Source of the DNA: Candidatus Helarchaeota archaeon
Lineage (GTDB): Archaea > Asgardarchaeota > Lokiarchaeia > Helarchaeales > HEL-GB-A
DNA: 20,839 nucleotides
Assembly (NCBI GenBank): GCA_013375405.1
Contig: JABXJU010000064.1
Span: 1 to 20,839, forward strand
Direction: 5' to 3'
Shown here: positions 15,150-20,839 of the stretch, piece after piece
Layout: every line of letters starts with the position of its first letter
How positions within the stretch are numbered: the first letter of the stretch is position 1
Program-made: the position numbers and the translations under genes
The notes under the pieces: generated by a model
Seen by the model: only the letters and a program-made list of their open reading frames with translations
What the model was told of the DNA's origin: nothing
The model's database searches: none

Positions 15150-16475
15150 ATGTCAGAAATGGTTCAAAGAAAAATAACCGTGAATATATTAGATAAGCCG
15201 CTTACAGGCAAAAAAATAGATGAGTATGCGGCTAAGAAAAAGGTGAAAGTTTCAAAATTTTCGGATAATACTTGGTTAGTAGGTGAAATATATTTTGGAA
15301 AGCGATTTCATGGGATATTAGGTCTAGAAAAAGAAACTTGGCCGGATTATCAATCTTTTCATCCAAATTTCGATATTATTAATCGAATGACAATAAAGAT
15401 GTTTGATAAAGCTGGAAAGATTATTGGAAAAATCGAAGAAAGATTGATAAAAGAGCTTGCCATTCATGGAATGAGTGGAAAATTACCTGTTTTCACAGCC
15501 GCGCTCCAAACCTATCCCTACATGATAGATTTGGAAAGAGAATCAGAGAAGTTAGTTTTCTCAATGTTAAGCAGTAAAACTAGAGGAATGCTTGATATCT
15601 TCCAAATTTCAAAAAAGTCCTTTGCAATTAGATCTAATTTCACGATTAAGAGGAAGTTTTGGAACCAAAGAATAGCCTTTATCGATTCAAAACGTGGCGG
15701 AAAAATTGAAATCAAAATTTATGATGATATTCTGTCTCATAACGAAAATTTTCTCAATTTTCTTGTTCTTTTTGCCAGTACTATTAAATATCATGATGAA
15801 ATTGGAGATAAAGTTCATGGTGTTTGCAAAGAACTCGCTGATTCTACGCTAATAGTAAAACCTACAAAACAAGCGCTGAGTATGATAAAAAAGCCTTCTA
15901 AGGAGGAACTTACCAAAAAGGACGAGGAAACTCTACTTATATTTAGAGAAAAAGTTGAACCGGAAATTGAACGTGAAGAAGTACTCCCTAGTACGGGTTT
16001 GTTAGAAGCAGAAGAACGAAAAAAAGGGAAAAAAGAGATCAAGAAGAAGAAAAAGGTAGAGAAGCCATATAAAAAAGAAAAACCGAAAAAAATTCCAAAG
16101 GAAGCAAAGATTAAAAAAGTGAAAGAAGGAAAACCTCCCAAAGTGGTTGAAGTAGAACCGCCTCCTAAAAAGAAGGATTTGGAAAAACCTTTGTTTTTAG
16201 AAGATCCTGTTACCGAAGTAATAGGTGTCACAGAAGATATCAGTACATTGCTTGAGAGTGTGGGAATATATATCGTGGATGACCTGCTTTTTGTAGATCC
16301 GAATGTCATAGCTGAAAATCTCGACGAAAAATCTATCACTCCCGCCAGAATTGAACAATGGCAAACTATCTCACAGCAACGAATTGAGACTACACTTAAA
16401 CGAGAAAAAGAACGAAGAGATAAATTTCTAGAAAAATATGAAACTCGCGAAAGAGAAGATCGACCCTATTATTAA
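15150..16475 (+). CDS. Unrecognised protein with Lys-rich linker and HhH-like C-terminus
   Basis: 441 residues, no family recognised for the first ~235. That part is an alpha/beta mixture with LVGEIYFGKRFHGILGLE (44-61) and no visible catalytic motif, signal peptide or membrane segment. A strongly basic, low-complexity linker follows (about 285-350, runs such as KKKKKVEKPYKKEKPKK), probably disordered and able to bind nucleic acid or acidic surfaces. The end (about 358-420), TEVIGVTEDISTLLESVG then VDDLLFVDPNVIAENL and ITPARIEQWQ, has the layout of helix-hairpin-helix domains of the DUF4332 type, although the usual GIGxxxA motif is altered. The last ~30 residues are a charged helix. Transcription is divergent from the SDR. 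Start ATG has only a weak ribosome site. The HhH call is a pattern judgement. Confidence 0.75.
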   Translation: MSEMVQRKITVNILDKPLTGKKIDEYAAKKKVKVSKFSDNTWLVGEIYFGKRFHGILGLEKETWPDYQSFHPNFDIINRMTIKMFDKAGKIIGKIEERLIKELAIHGMSGKLPVFTAALQTYPYMIDLERESEKLVFSMLSSKTRGMLDIFQISKKSFAIRSNFTIKRKFWNQRIAFIDSKRGGKIEIKIYDDILSHNENFLNFLVLFASTIKYHDEIGDKVHGVCKELADSTLIVKPTKQALSMIKKPSKEELTKKDEETLLIFREKVEPEIEREEVLPSTGLLEAEERKKGKKEIKKKKKVEKPYKKEKPKKIPKEAKIKKVKEGKPPKVVEVEPPPKKKDLEKPLFLEDPVTEVIGVTEDISTLLESVGIYIVDDLLFVDPNVIAENLDEKSITPARIEQWQTISQQRIETTLKREKERRDKFLEKYETREREDRPYY

Positions 16476-16840
16476 ACGAATTTTTCAAATAATTCGTGCA
16501 TGGAAACACCTTACTTATTTAGATCCGTTGTTTCAAAAAAGTCTATCCATCAAATAAGATTTATCCAAAAATTATTGATTTGAAGGTATTTCATAATTAC
16601 TTCCCTAAAAATTAGATTATTCTTAGATATTCAACATCAAATCTACCCCCTTTGAATGTTTGATAATGATCTGCAAAAAAACCATATTATATAAAAGATC
16701 TATTTATTCTAATTTCTGTCCTTCGTGAAAGCCAAGGGCTTAATTTTAGCTAGGTACGTAATTTGCGGATTTAAACCTTTTTTAAACTTTTAGGTAAAAC
16801 TTTTTATTTTATAATTTTTAGGATCATCTCAATAAATCTA
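16476..16840. other. AT-rich spacer with a 3' hairpin and a promoter
   Basis: 365 bp without a supported gene. Directly after the upstream stop, ACGAATT (16476-16482) and AATTCGT (16491-16497) can form a 7-bp hairpin, with no following T tract, so a transcript-end or stability element is possible. A TATA-like TTTTTATTTTATAAT lies at the far end (16801-16815). Confidence 0.4.
16801..16815 (+). promoter_or_regulatory. TATA-like element of the membrane protein gene
   Basis: TTTTTATTTTATAAT is centred about 33 bp before the ATG at 16841. There is no ribosome site before that ATG, so a nearly leaderless transcript is likely. Confidence 0.45.
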
Positions 16841-17527
16841 ATGGAGTTGGGTCTCATAACCAAAAATACAAGAATAATTGGTGGAATTATTGTAATTTTA
16901 AGTGGTATAGTTTCAATTTTCCTAGGTTTAATATTCTTTCCACTTATCTATACTGGGTATGATCCGTTTAGTGAAGGATTAATATGGGCAATATATGGAG
17001 TCGTGATCGTTTTCTGTGGGAGTATACTTATTTATGATAGGACATGGGGTGGTTGGGTAGCTCTTATTTGTGCGCCATTTCCTATAATGGAACTTCCAAT
17101 ACTGGCTCTATCACATAAGGAGATACCACTATGGGTTGTAATTGGGCCAGGATTAGCCGCTCTTGGTGTGTTATTAGGGCTATTAACCAAACGAGAATTT
17201 AATATTATCAAAAAACAAGATACATTTACAGAAGAAGCACTAATCTCGGTAGAATCGGAATTGTCTGACAAATATGGTGTAAAAGAAATTGAATATTTCG
17301 GCCGCTATTTTGGCGGATTATTATTCTTAACAGAGTTTAATAAAGATTCTCACGGACTAAAAATCGAGCTGCTCTATTTTCTTCATAACATCTTGAATCG
17401 AAAGGTAATCCTCGCATCAAAAATGATTCCAGATTCATCCCAATTAAAAGATAATTTGTATTATCTGTTTAGATTAAAATATGGAACTCTCAAAACCAAT
17501 ATAAAAGAGATTAGTTTTTTTAAGTGA
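16841..17527 (+). CDS. Four-TM membrane protein of unknown function
   Basis: 228 residues. Four hydrophobic segments are clear: about 12-36 (IIGGIIVILSGIVSIFLG), 45-65 (WAIYGVVIVFCGSILIY), 70-90 (GGWVALICAPFPIMELP) and 95-118 (VVIGPGLAALGVLLGLL). The remaining ~108 residues are soluble, with LSDKYGVKEIEYFGRYFGG and a hydrophobic core LKIELLYFLHNIL; they could form a small cytoplasmic domain. No family or catalytic motif was recognised. An upstream TATA-like box and lack of a ribosome site suggest a single leaderless gene. It is probably not part of either nitroreductase cassette. Confidence 0.75.
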   Translation: MELGLITKNTRIIGGIIVILSGIVSIFLGLIFFPLIYTGYDPFSEGLIWAIYGVVIVFCGSILIYDRTWGGWVALICAPFPIMELPILALSHKEIPLWVVIGPGLAALGVLLGLLTKREFNIIKKQDTFTEEALISVESELSDKYGVKEIEYFGRYFGGLLFLTEFNKDSHGLKIELLYFLHNILNRKVILASKMIPDSSQLKDNLYYLFRLKYGTLKTNIKEISFFK

Positions 17528-17595
17528 AAAAGGAGATAATTTAGTAAATTCTAAAAACTTATAGAGAATCTACACTTCTCACTGCCTTTTAATCT

Positions 17596-17754
17596 ATGTG
17601 TATTTCAAAAGAAAGAAACACCACAATTGGTAGATTCGTTTATATCCCAAAATCCTTTATAAAGTTTTTCGAAACTTCTGCAAAAACGGGAGATAACGTG
17701 GAGAACGCATTCAAACTGATTGCAGAAGCGTGTTTAAAACGAGCCATTAAGTAA
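17596..17754 (+). pseudogene. Rab/Ras-like small GTPase C-terminal fragment
   Basis: A 52-codon frame whose last 30 residues (17665-17754) read FFETSAKTGDNVENAF followed by a basic helix LIAEACLKRAIK. ETSAKTG is the G5 motif of Rab/Ras-family GTPases and the rest matches the final alpha helix of the G domain. The P-loop, switch regions, DxxG and NKxD are absent, and the ~22 residues before FFETSAK do not resemble a GTPase. There is no ribosome site before the ATG at 17596. It is best seen as the decayed end of a GTPase gene. Rab-like proteins are characteristic of eukaryotes and Asgard archaea. No other part of the gene was found in the 70 bp up to the preceding gene. Confidence 0.8.
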
Positions 17755-17764
17755 CTTAGATCTT

Positions 17765-18100
17765 TCACGGTTTGTTTTTTTTCTTTTTCGGGCCTTTGAA
17801 GAAATCTGCAAAGATTTCGGTAACTTTATCAATGAGCGCGACATCTGGCGAGCCGGGTTGCCCTAAAAAGCCTGGAGGAGGAGGATTCAAGACTGCATTC
17901 AATTTGTATTTAAGGTCATCTACGTCACCAAACTCTCCAAGGGTCTTACCCTTAAGCGAGGCCAAATTGATTCCGCGTATCTTGAGCCCACTGCTCAAAC
18001 GTTTCAAACTTTTAGCTTCACTTGCATCATCGAGTCTTAAATTTCTCAGAGCAGTTATAGCATCTATGTTCGAATTTATAGTTAAACCACCACCAGACAT
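17765..18100 (-). CDS. Small protein with bacterial-flagellin-like N-terminus
   Basis: 111 residues. Residues ~5-37, LTINSNIDAITALRNL then ASEAKSLKRLSSGLKI, match the N-terminal D0 helix of bacterial flagellin (pattern I-N-T-N...A-Q-R-N-L...S-L-x-R-L-S-S-G-L-R-I). The rest does not: there is no DDAAG segment and no C-terminal flagellin helix. It continues with a hydrophilic middle, a proline run NPPPPGF, an amphipathic helix (ALIDKVTEIFADFFKG) and a Lys-rich end KKKKNKP. Archaeal archaellins are pilin-like, so this similarity is unexpected; it may be a transferred fragment, a filament-forming mimic or convergence. The first ATG (18106) directly abuts GGGTGA; ATG 18100, 6 bases on, fits the ribosome site better. 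It lies alone after cassette B on the same strand, 113 bp away. Confidence 0.65.
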   Translation of the reverse strand: MSGGGLTINSNIDAITALRNLRLDDASEAKSLKRLSSGLKIRGINLASLKGKTLGEFGDVDDLKYKLNAVLNPPPPGFLGQPGSPDVALIDKVTEIFADFFKGPKKKKNKP

Positions 18101-18195
18101 ATACATTCACCCTTCGGTAGATTGTAGACTCAGCTATCCTTAACCTGCTACATAAGAGTTTCGATTTCTACCAAATCCTGTATGAACTATAAAAT

Positions 18196-18207
18196 AAAAA
18201 AAAAAAA
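18196..18207 (-). terminator. T12 terminator of cassette B
   Basis: Twelve T on the minus strand begin 5 bases after the SCP2-like stop, marking the end of the four-gene run. Confidence 0.65.
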
Positions 18208-18212
18208 GATTT

Positions 18213-18578
18213 TTAAAAATTCTGGAAGATTTTCAAGAATTTATTGGCTTCGTTTAAATTACCCCGTATCACTAACTTATTTGTTCCAAGGAATTCCTTC
18301 AAACCCGAATAAGGATCTTTTTTTAGAAGCTCCATAAACGAGTCTGGTGAAATTACCATCGTTACTTCAGGGGAAGGATAATCGCCAGTCCCCAATTTTG
18401 CCACACCGTCTTTTGTTATTACAAGGAAAAACCCTTTACCATCCATTTTCCATGATATTATCTTGCCCCAATAGTTCTTCTTTATCCATTTTTTGATTTC
18501 GTCTTTAGCAATTCCTTCCTTATTTATTTTATCAACGAGAGTTTTTACCCAGTTAATTACCTCATCCACAGTAGCCAT
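18213..18578 (-). CDS. SCP2-like sterol/lipid-carrier domain protein (cassette B, gene 4)
   Basis: 121 residues, paralogue of the SCP2-like protein of cassette A. Shared landmarks: a KKWIKKNYWGKIISW-type first strand, TKDGVAKLGTGDYPSPEVTM (DG.AK.G.G.YP..E in A), a SPDSFMELLKK helix and KLVIRGNLNEANKF (KIWIRGNFHELMAL in A). It lacks the longer helix of A at the end. The fold should form an apolar ligand tunnel. The frame opens at GTG 18587, right after the previous stop, but AGGTGAC lies 4 bases before ATG 18578, which is preferred. It is the last gene of the cassette; a T12 tract follows. The ligand is unknown. Confidence 0.83.
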   Translation of the reverse strand: MATVDEVINWVKTLVDKINKEGIAKDEIKKWIKKNYWGKIISWKMDGKGFFLVITKDGVAKLGTGDYPSPEVTMVISPDSFMELLKKDPYSGLKEFLGTNKLVIRGNLNEANKFLKIFQNF

Positions 18579-18587
18579 TTTTGTCAC

Positions 18588-18839
18588 CTATTTATTTACG
18601 TGGGCAATCCACATTTTGATCGCTTCAAGTACTGCTTTTTTCGTTTCATCAGGGTAAAATGTGCCATATTTTTTTATAACGGCAGCCTTGAATTCCTGTA
18701 ACAGATCCGCGTCAAATAAGGTGTAGACTCGAAATTTCAAATCATCTATGGTAAATTGCTTTAACGAGGGCATCGCAAGCGCTAAGTCAAAATCTTCCCT
18801 GATGAAGGGGCCGGGTGGTTTTTTATCTTTTTTACTCAT
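18588..18839 (-). CDS. Small ribbon-helix-helix-like protein (cassette B, gene 3)
   Basis: 83 residues, related to the MSEWLGKPR-type proteins in its second half: MPSLKQFTIDDLKFRV corresponds to FPTLVKYYTENQKFRM, and FKAAVIKKYGTFYPDETKKAVLEAIKMWI to the KKYGT...AILEAIQEWI end. The N-terminus differs (SKKDKKPPGPF). A strand-helix-helix arrangement from about 40 on suits a ribbon-helix-helix fold (inference). GGTGA precedes the ATG by about 6 bases. It begins 16 bp after the gene-2 stop, and its TAG is 9 bp before the ATG of the SCP2-like gene. It could pair with gene 2 as a heterodimer, since both are made from neighbouring genes. No named family recognised. Confidence 0.75.
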   Translation of the reverse strand: MSKKDKKPPGPFIREDFDLALAMPSLKQFTIDDLKFRVYTLFDADLLQEFKAAVIKKYGTFYPDETKKAVLEAIKMWIAHVNK

Positions 18840-18855
18840 AATCGTTCACCATATC

Positions 18856-19113
18856 TCATTTGTTATTTGCAATCCACTCCTGGATGGCCTCAAGTATAGC
18901 CTTATCGGCTTCGCCTCTCGTGAATGTTCCATATTTCTTTGCTACGACTTCCTTAAAGGAGTCAAATAACTGATAACTGAAAACCACCGTCATTCGGAAT
19001 TTCTGGTTTTCTGTATAATATTTGACGAGCGTTGGAAACATTTTCACAAAACTCGGCTGGTATTCTTCAACATCTTCCTTTGAAACGCGGGGTTTTCCTA
19101 ACCATTCACTCAT
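18856..19113 (-). CDS. MSEWLGKPR-type small protein (cassette B, gene 2)
   Basis: 85 residues, the clear paralogue of the 86-residue protein at 12272-12532: identical first nine residues MSEWLGKPR, then EEYQP, FP.L.KY, NQKFR and a C-terminal KKYGT...ILEAIQEWI helix. The conserved N-terminal nonapeptide ahead of a ribbon-helix-helix-like half suggests a contact site with a cassette partner such as the nitroreductase or SCP2-like protein (inference). The ATG lies behind GGAAGTGAT, 12 bp after the nitroreductase stop. Order relative to the other small gene differs from cassette A, where the MSEWLGKPR protein is the third gene. Confidence 0.78.
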   Translation of the reverse strand: MSEWLGKPRVSKEDVEEYQPSFVKMFPTLVKYYTENQKFRMTVVFSYQLFDSFKEVVAKKYGTFTRGEADKAILEAIQEWIANNK

Positions 19114-19125
19114 TTCATCACTTCC

Positions 19126-20532
19126 TTAAGATTTTTTCTCAAACATTTTATTACCCCAATGATCAGCGAAAACTAATCCTCCAAGCTTGGGAGACCCGGT
19201 TGTGGGCGTTTTACTTTTTGGGTACCCAACATAGAGACATCCAAGCGGTTCCCACGATCTGGGAATGTTGAGATAGTCACACAGCAATTCCTTCCGTCGG
19301 TTATCAATCACGGAGAAAATATCGTAATTGCATCCAAGTCCAAGGGCTATCGCGGCTAGCCACATGTTTTGGATGCACGCCCCAGTGGCGCCCGCAAAAA
19401 TATAATCCGTCATACCCGCAGTCGTGGCAGGGTATTCAGCCCATGTCGAATGTGTATAGCAAGGAATGATCACGGTATCTGCCTGAGCCGGATACTTTAG
19501 GTATTGAATATAGGACTCCATCATTGCGGTTAACCCCGTTCCCCCAGTTGTCAATCCAATCGCATTCCTTAACTCCACGACTTCCATGTTAAATTGTAAT
19601 AACATCTGCTTGAAAGCCTCATCTTTTCGCACCACAATGAAACGCCAATGTTGTAGATTTTCAGGATTAGGTGCCCATTTAGCTACATCCATGATGCGTT
19701 CAATTTTCCAGTCTTCTACAGGGTCATCCTTGAAAATCCCGATGGTAGCTTGCTTTCTCTGTGCTTTTGATAATTCCATGGTTGGAAGATCCTCATATTC
19801 TAAGTTATCACTTCGATAAGCCAAGCGCACATAGTTATTTCCCCATAGTTCCGAATAGAAAACTCCTTCAAGGGGTGCTCTAGCAGGACCCACGTAGCGG
19901 GGTTGTCGCGATACACCGAAAGAAAAGGCGCCTAAGAATTCCCAGGAATGCGGTATACTTAGATGATCTGCAACCATCTCGCGTCTCCTTGGATCATTTG
20001 TGGGCATTGCATTTAAAGCACATGCATAACCGAGTTCGGTTGTGGTGAGCCACATATTCTGGCATGCCATCCCAATAGTGGCTGAACATATATGAGGAAC
20101 CGGAATTGTAACCACTGGTAGCATTGATGAGCCCCACGCGCCTCTAGACCAGCAAGGGACTATTACAAAGCTGGAATCGCTCGGGTATGTCCACAGTTCT
20201 CCTGTTGCAGAATCACCTCTCACTTTTTCCTGTAATCTAGAATCGTCTATATACCAGAGGTGGCCCCTCATGATTTCTGAGCTGAGCCCGAACAGCAGAG
20301 AAGCCGTTTCCTGCCCAAACTTGCCCAGCTTGGTTTTCGTGCGGTTATCACTAACGACAAGGAACCGCCATGGGTAGATTCCATAAAGAGGCGATGGCAC
20401 TTTTATGACAGTTTTAATAATTTTTTGAAATGCCTCACCATCAGGGGGAGTCATATCAGCTGCAGCTTGACTTTTTTCTCGATCAAACCGTCGCATACTT
20501 CTTCTTTTATAAATAGCCTCAAAAACGTCCAT
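19126..20532 (-). CDS. Tandem double-domain nitroreductase, copy B
   Basis: 468 residues, two nitroreductase domains, co-linear with copy A. Domain 1 (about 1-235) has YKRRSMRRF (8-16) but its second motif reads VPSPLYGIYPWRF (45-57), without the Asn and Gln found in copy A (APSPRNIQPW). Domain 2 (about 250-460) has the reverse: the Arg-Ser motif is lost (RKQATIGIF, 259-267) while WAPNPENLQHWRF (286-298) is intact. In dimeric nitroreductases such as NfsB the two motifs of one FMN site come from opposite subunits, so copy B may keep one composite site and have lost the other. Other shared parts: CQNMWLTT, IQNMWLAA, NNY/GNK ends. The ATG follows GAGGGATAAAA. Head of a four-gene minus-strand run; AATTGT repeats lie upstream. 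Confidence 0.9.
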   Translation of the reverse strand: MDVFEAIYKRRSMRRFDREKSQAAADMTPPDGEAFQKIIKTVIKVPSPLYGIYPWRFLVVSDNRTKTKLGKFGQETASLLFGLSSEIMRGHLWYIDDSRLQEKVRGDSATGELWTYPSDSSFVIVPCWSRGAWGSSMLPVVTIPVPHICSATIGMACQNMWLTTTELGYACALNAMPTNDPRRREMVADHLSIPHSWEFLGAFSFGVSRQPRYVGPARAPLEGVFYSELWGNNYVRLAYRSDNLEYEDLPTMELSKAQRKQATIGIFKDDPVEDWKIERIMDVAKWAPNPENLQHWRFIVVRKDEAFKQMLLQFNMEVVELRNAIGLTTGGTGLTAMMESYIQYLKYPAQADTVIIPCYTHSTWAEYPATTAGMTDYIFAGATGACIQNMWLAAIALGLGCNYDIFSVIDNRRKELLCDYLNIPRSWEPLGCLYVGYPKSKTPTTGSPKLGGLVFADHWGNKMFEKKS

Positions 20533-20540
20533 TTTTATCC

Positions 20541-20648
20541 CTCAATTGAGAAACTAAACGAATTGTAAATGTAGATTAACTAAATTGTTACCTCAATTAT
20601 TGATTTTTTCTATTAATTGTAAATTAGAACATTTATTTAATTGTTAAC
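20541..20648. promoter_or_regulatory. AATTGT repeats and palindrome upstream of cassette B
   Basis: Four AATTGT copies on the plus strand (20561, 20583, 20615, 20639), followed by A or T pairs, are spaced 22, 32 and 24 bp, roughly two or three helical turns, and a perfect 10-bp palindrome CTCAATTGAG lies at 20541-20550 next to the ribosome site. They could be binding sites for a regulator, perhaps one of the cassette's own small proteins. In such AT-rich DNA chance repeats are also possible. Confidence 0.35.
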
Positions 20649-20723
20649 TTCATTAATCCCTGAAAAAAAGAAAGAAGTTTGAAGTGATGTGTGTTATTCT
20701 GTGTTAGTAGGAGGTAAATGCCA

Positions 20724-20839
20724 CTAACGCATATAAGCTCCGCCGCAGACACACATGGTCTCGCCATTTACGAAAGCAGATTCATCGGAGAGTAAGAATA
20801 AAACCGGCCCTACGACATCTTCGGGTTTACCTACTCTAC
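20724..20839 (-). CDS. SDR family oxidoreductase, C-terminal fragment at window edge
   Basis: The last 37 residues of a FabG-like short-chain dehydrogenase are encoded up to the TAG stop at 20724-20726; the rest lies beyond the window. Visible signature: RVGKPEDVVGPVLFLLSDES, then FVNGETMCVCGGAYMR. This matches the usual R.G.PEDVA..V.FL.SD....FV.G....VDGG end of classical FabG-type SDRs, with Cys in place of Asp in the VDGG element. The fragment is too short to give cofactor or substrate. It points toward cassette B with a spacer of 191 bp. Confidence 0.8.
   Translation of the reverse strand, partial: RVGKPEDVVGPVLFLLSDESAFVNGETMCVCGGAYMR

Noticed and set aside
15815..16339. 174-aa minus-strand frame rich in Phe and Ser
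   Set aside because: Antisense of the Lys-rich linker; the Phe runs are the complement of AAA/AAG codons.
17772..18143. 123-aa plus-strand frame
   Set aside because: Antisense of the flagellin-like gene, which has the better start and the recognisable sequence.

Overview
The window looks like part of an AT-rich archaeal chromosome, most likely an Asgard archaeon of the Lokiarchaeia type. Three things point there: an Arf/Rag-like small GTPase (7671-8273), a broken Rab/Ras-like GTPase tail (17596-17754), and an archaeal background (a TrmB-type regulator, TATA-like boxes, T-tract terminators, Shine-Dalgarno sites of the AGGTGA/GGAGG type, frequent TTG starts). No rRNA, tRNA, CRISPR array or transposase gene was found. 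The lineage call is an inference from gene content only.

Left part (1-9.5 kb): a metabolic block, mostly on the minus strand. It holds a DUF362 protein with extra cysteines, two acyl-CoA/acyl-adenylate ligases, an amidohydrolase_2 (ACMSD/decarboxylase-like) protein whose first metal motif reads QxQ, a gamma-carbonic-anhydrase-like hexapeptide protein that has lost two of three zinc histidines, the Arf/Rag-like GTPase, and a nitronate-monooxygenase/FabK-like flavoprotein. The last gene is transcribed divergently from a TrmB-like regulator, with a palindrome between them. Activation and oxidation of organic or fatty acids is a reasonable theme, but the substrate cannot be read from the sequence.

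Right part (10.5-20.8 kb): the main find. A four-gene cassette occurs twice in opposite orientation, the two copies converging on a 5.3 kb interior. Each cassette is: a double-length nitroreductase (two nitroreductase domains in one chain), two small ribbon-helix-helix-like proteins (79-86 aa), and an SCP2-like lipid-carrier protein (121-131 aa). Copy A is 10565-12937 (+), copy B is 20532-18213 (-). The genes in each are packed like an operon. In copy B the two nitroreductase domains have lost complementary flavin-site motifs, so the chain may hold a single composite flavin site.

The interior carries an aldo/keto reductase flanked by direct repeats of the SCP2 gene tail, a retinol-dehydrogenase-like SDR, an unrecognised 441-aa protein with a Lys-rich linker and a helix-hairpin-helix-like end, a four-TM protein, the Rab-like fragment, and a small protein whose N-terminus resembles bacterial flagellin. 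A second SDR runs off the right edge. The cassette looks like an undescribed redox module combining a pseudo-dimeric flavoenzyme with a hydrophobic-ligand carrier and small putative regulators or adaptors; its function is unknown.
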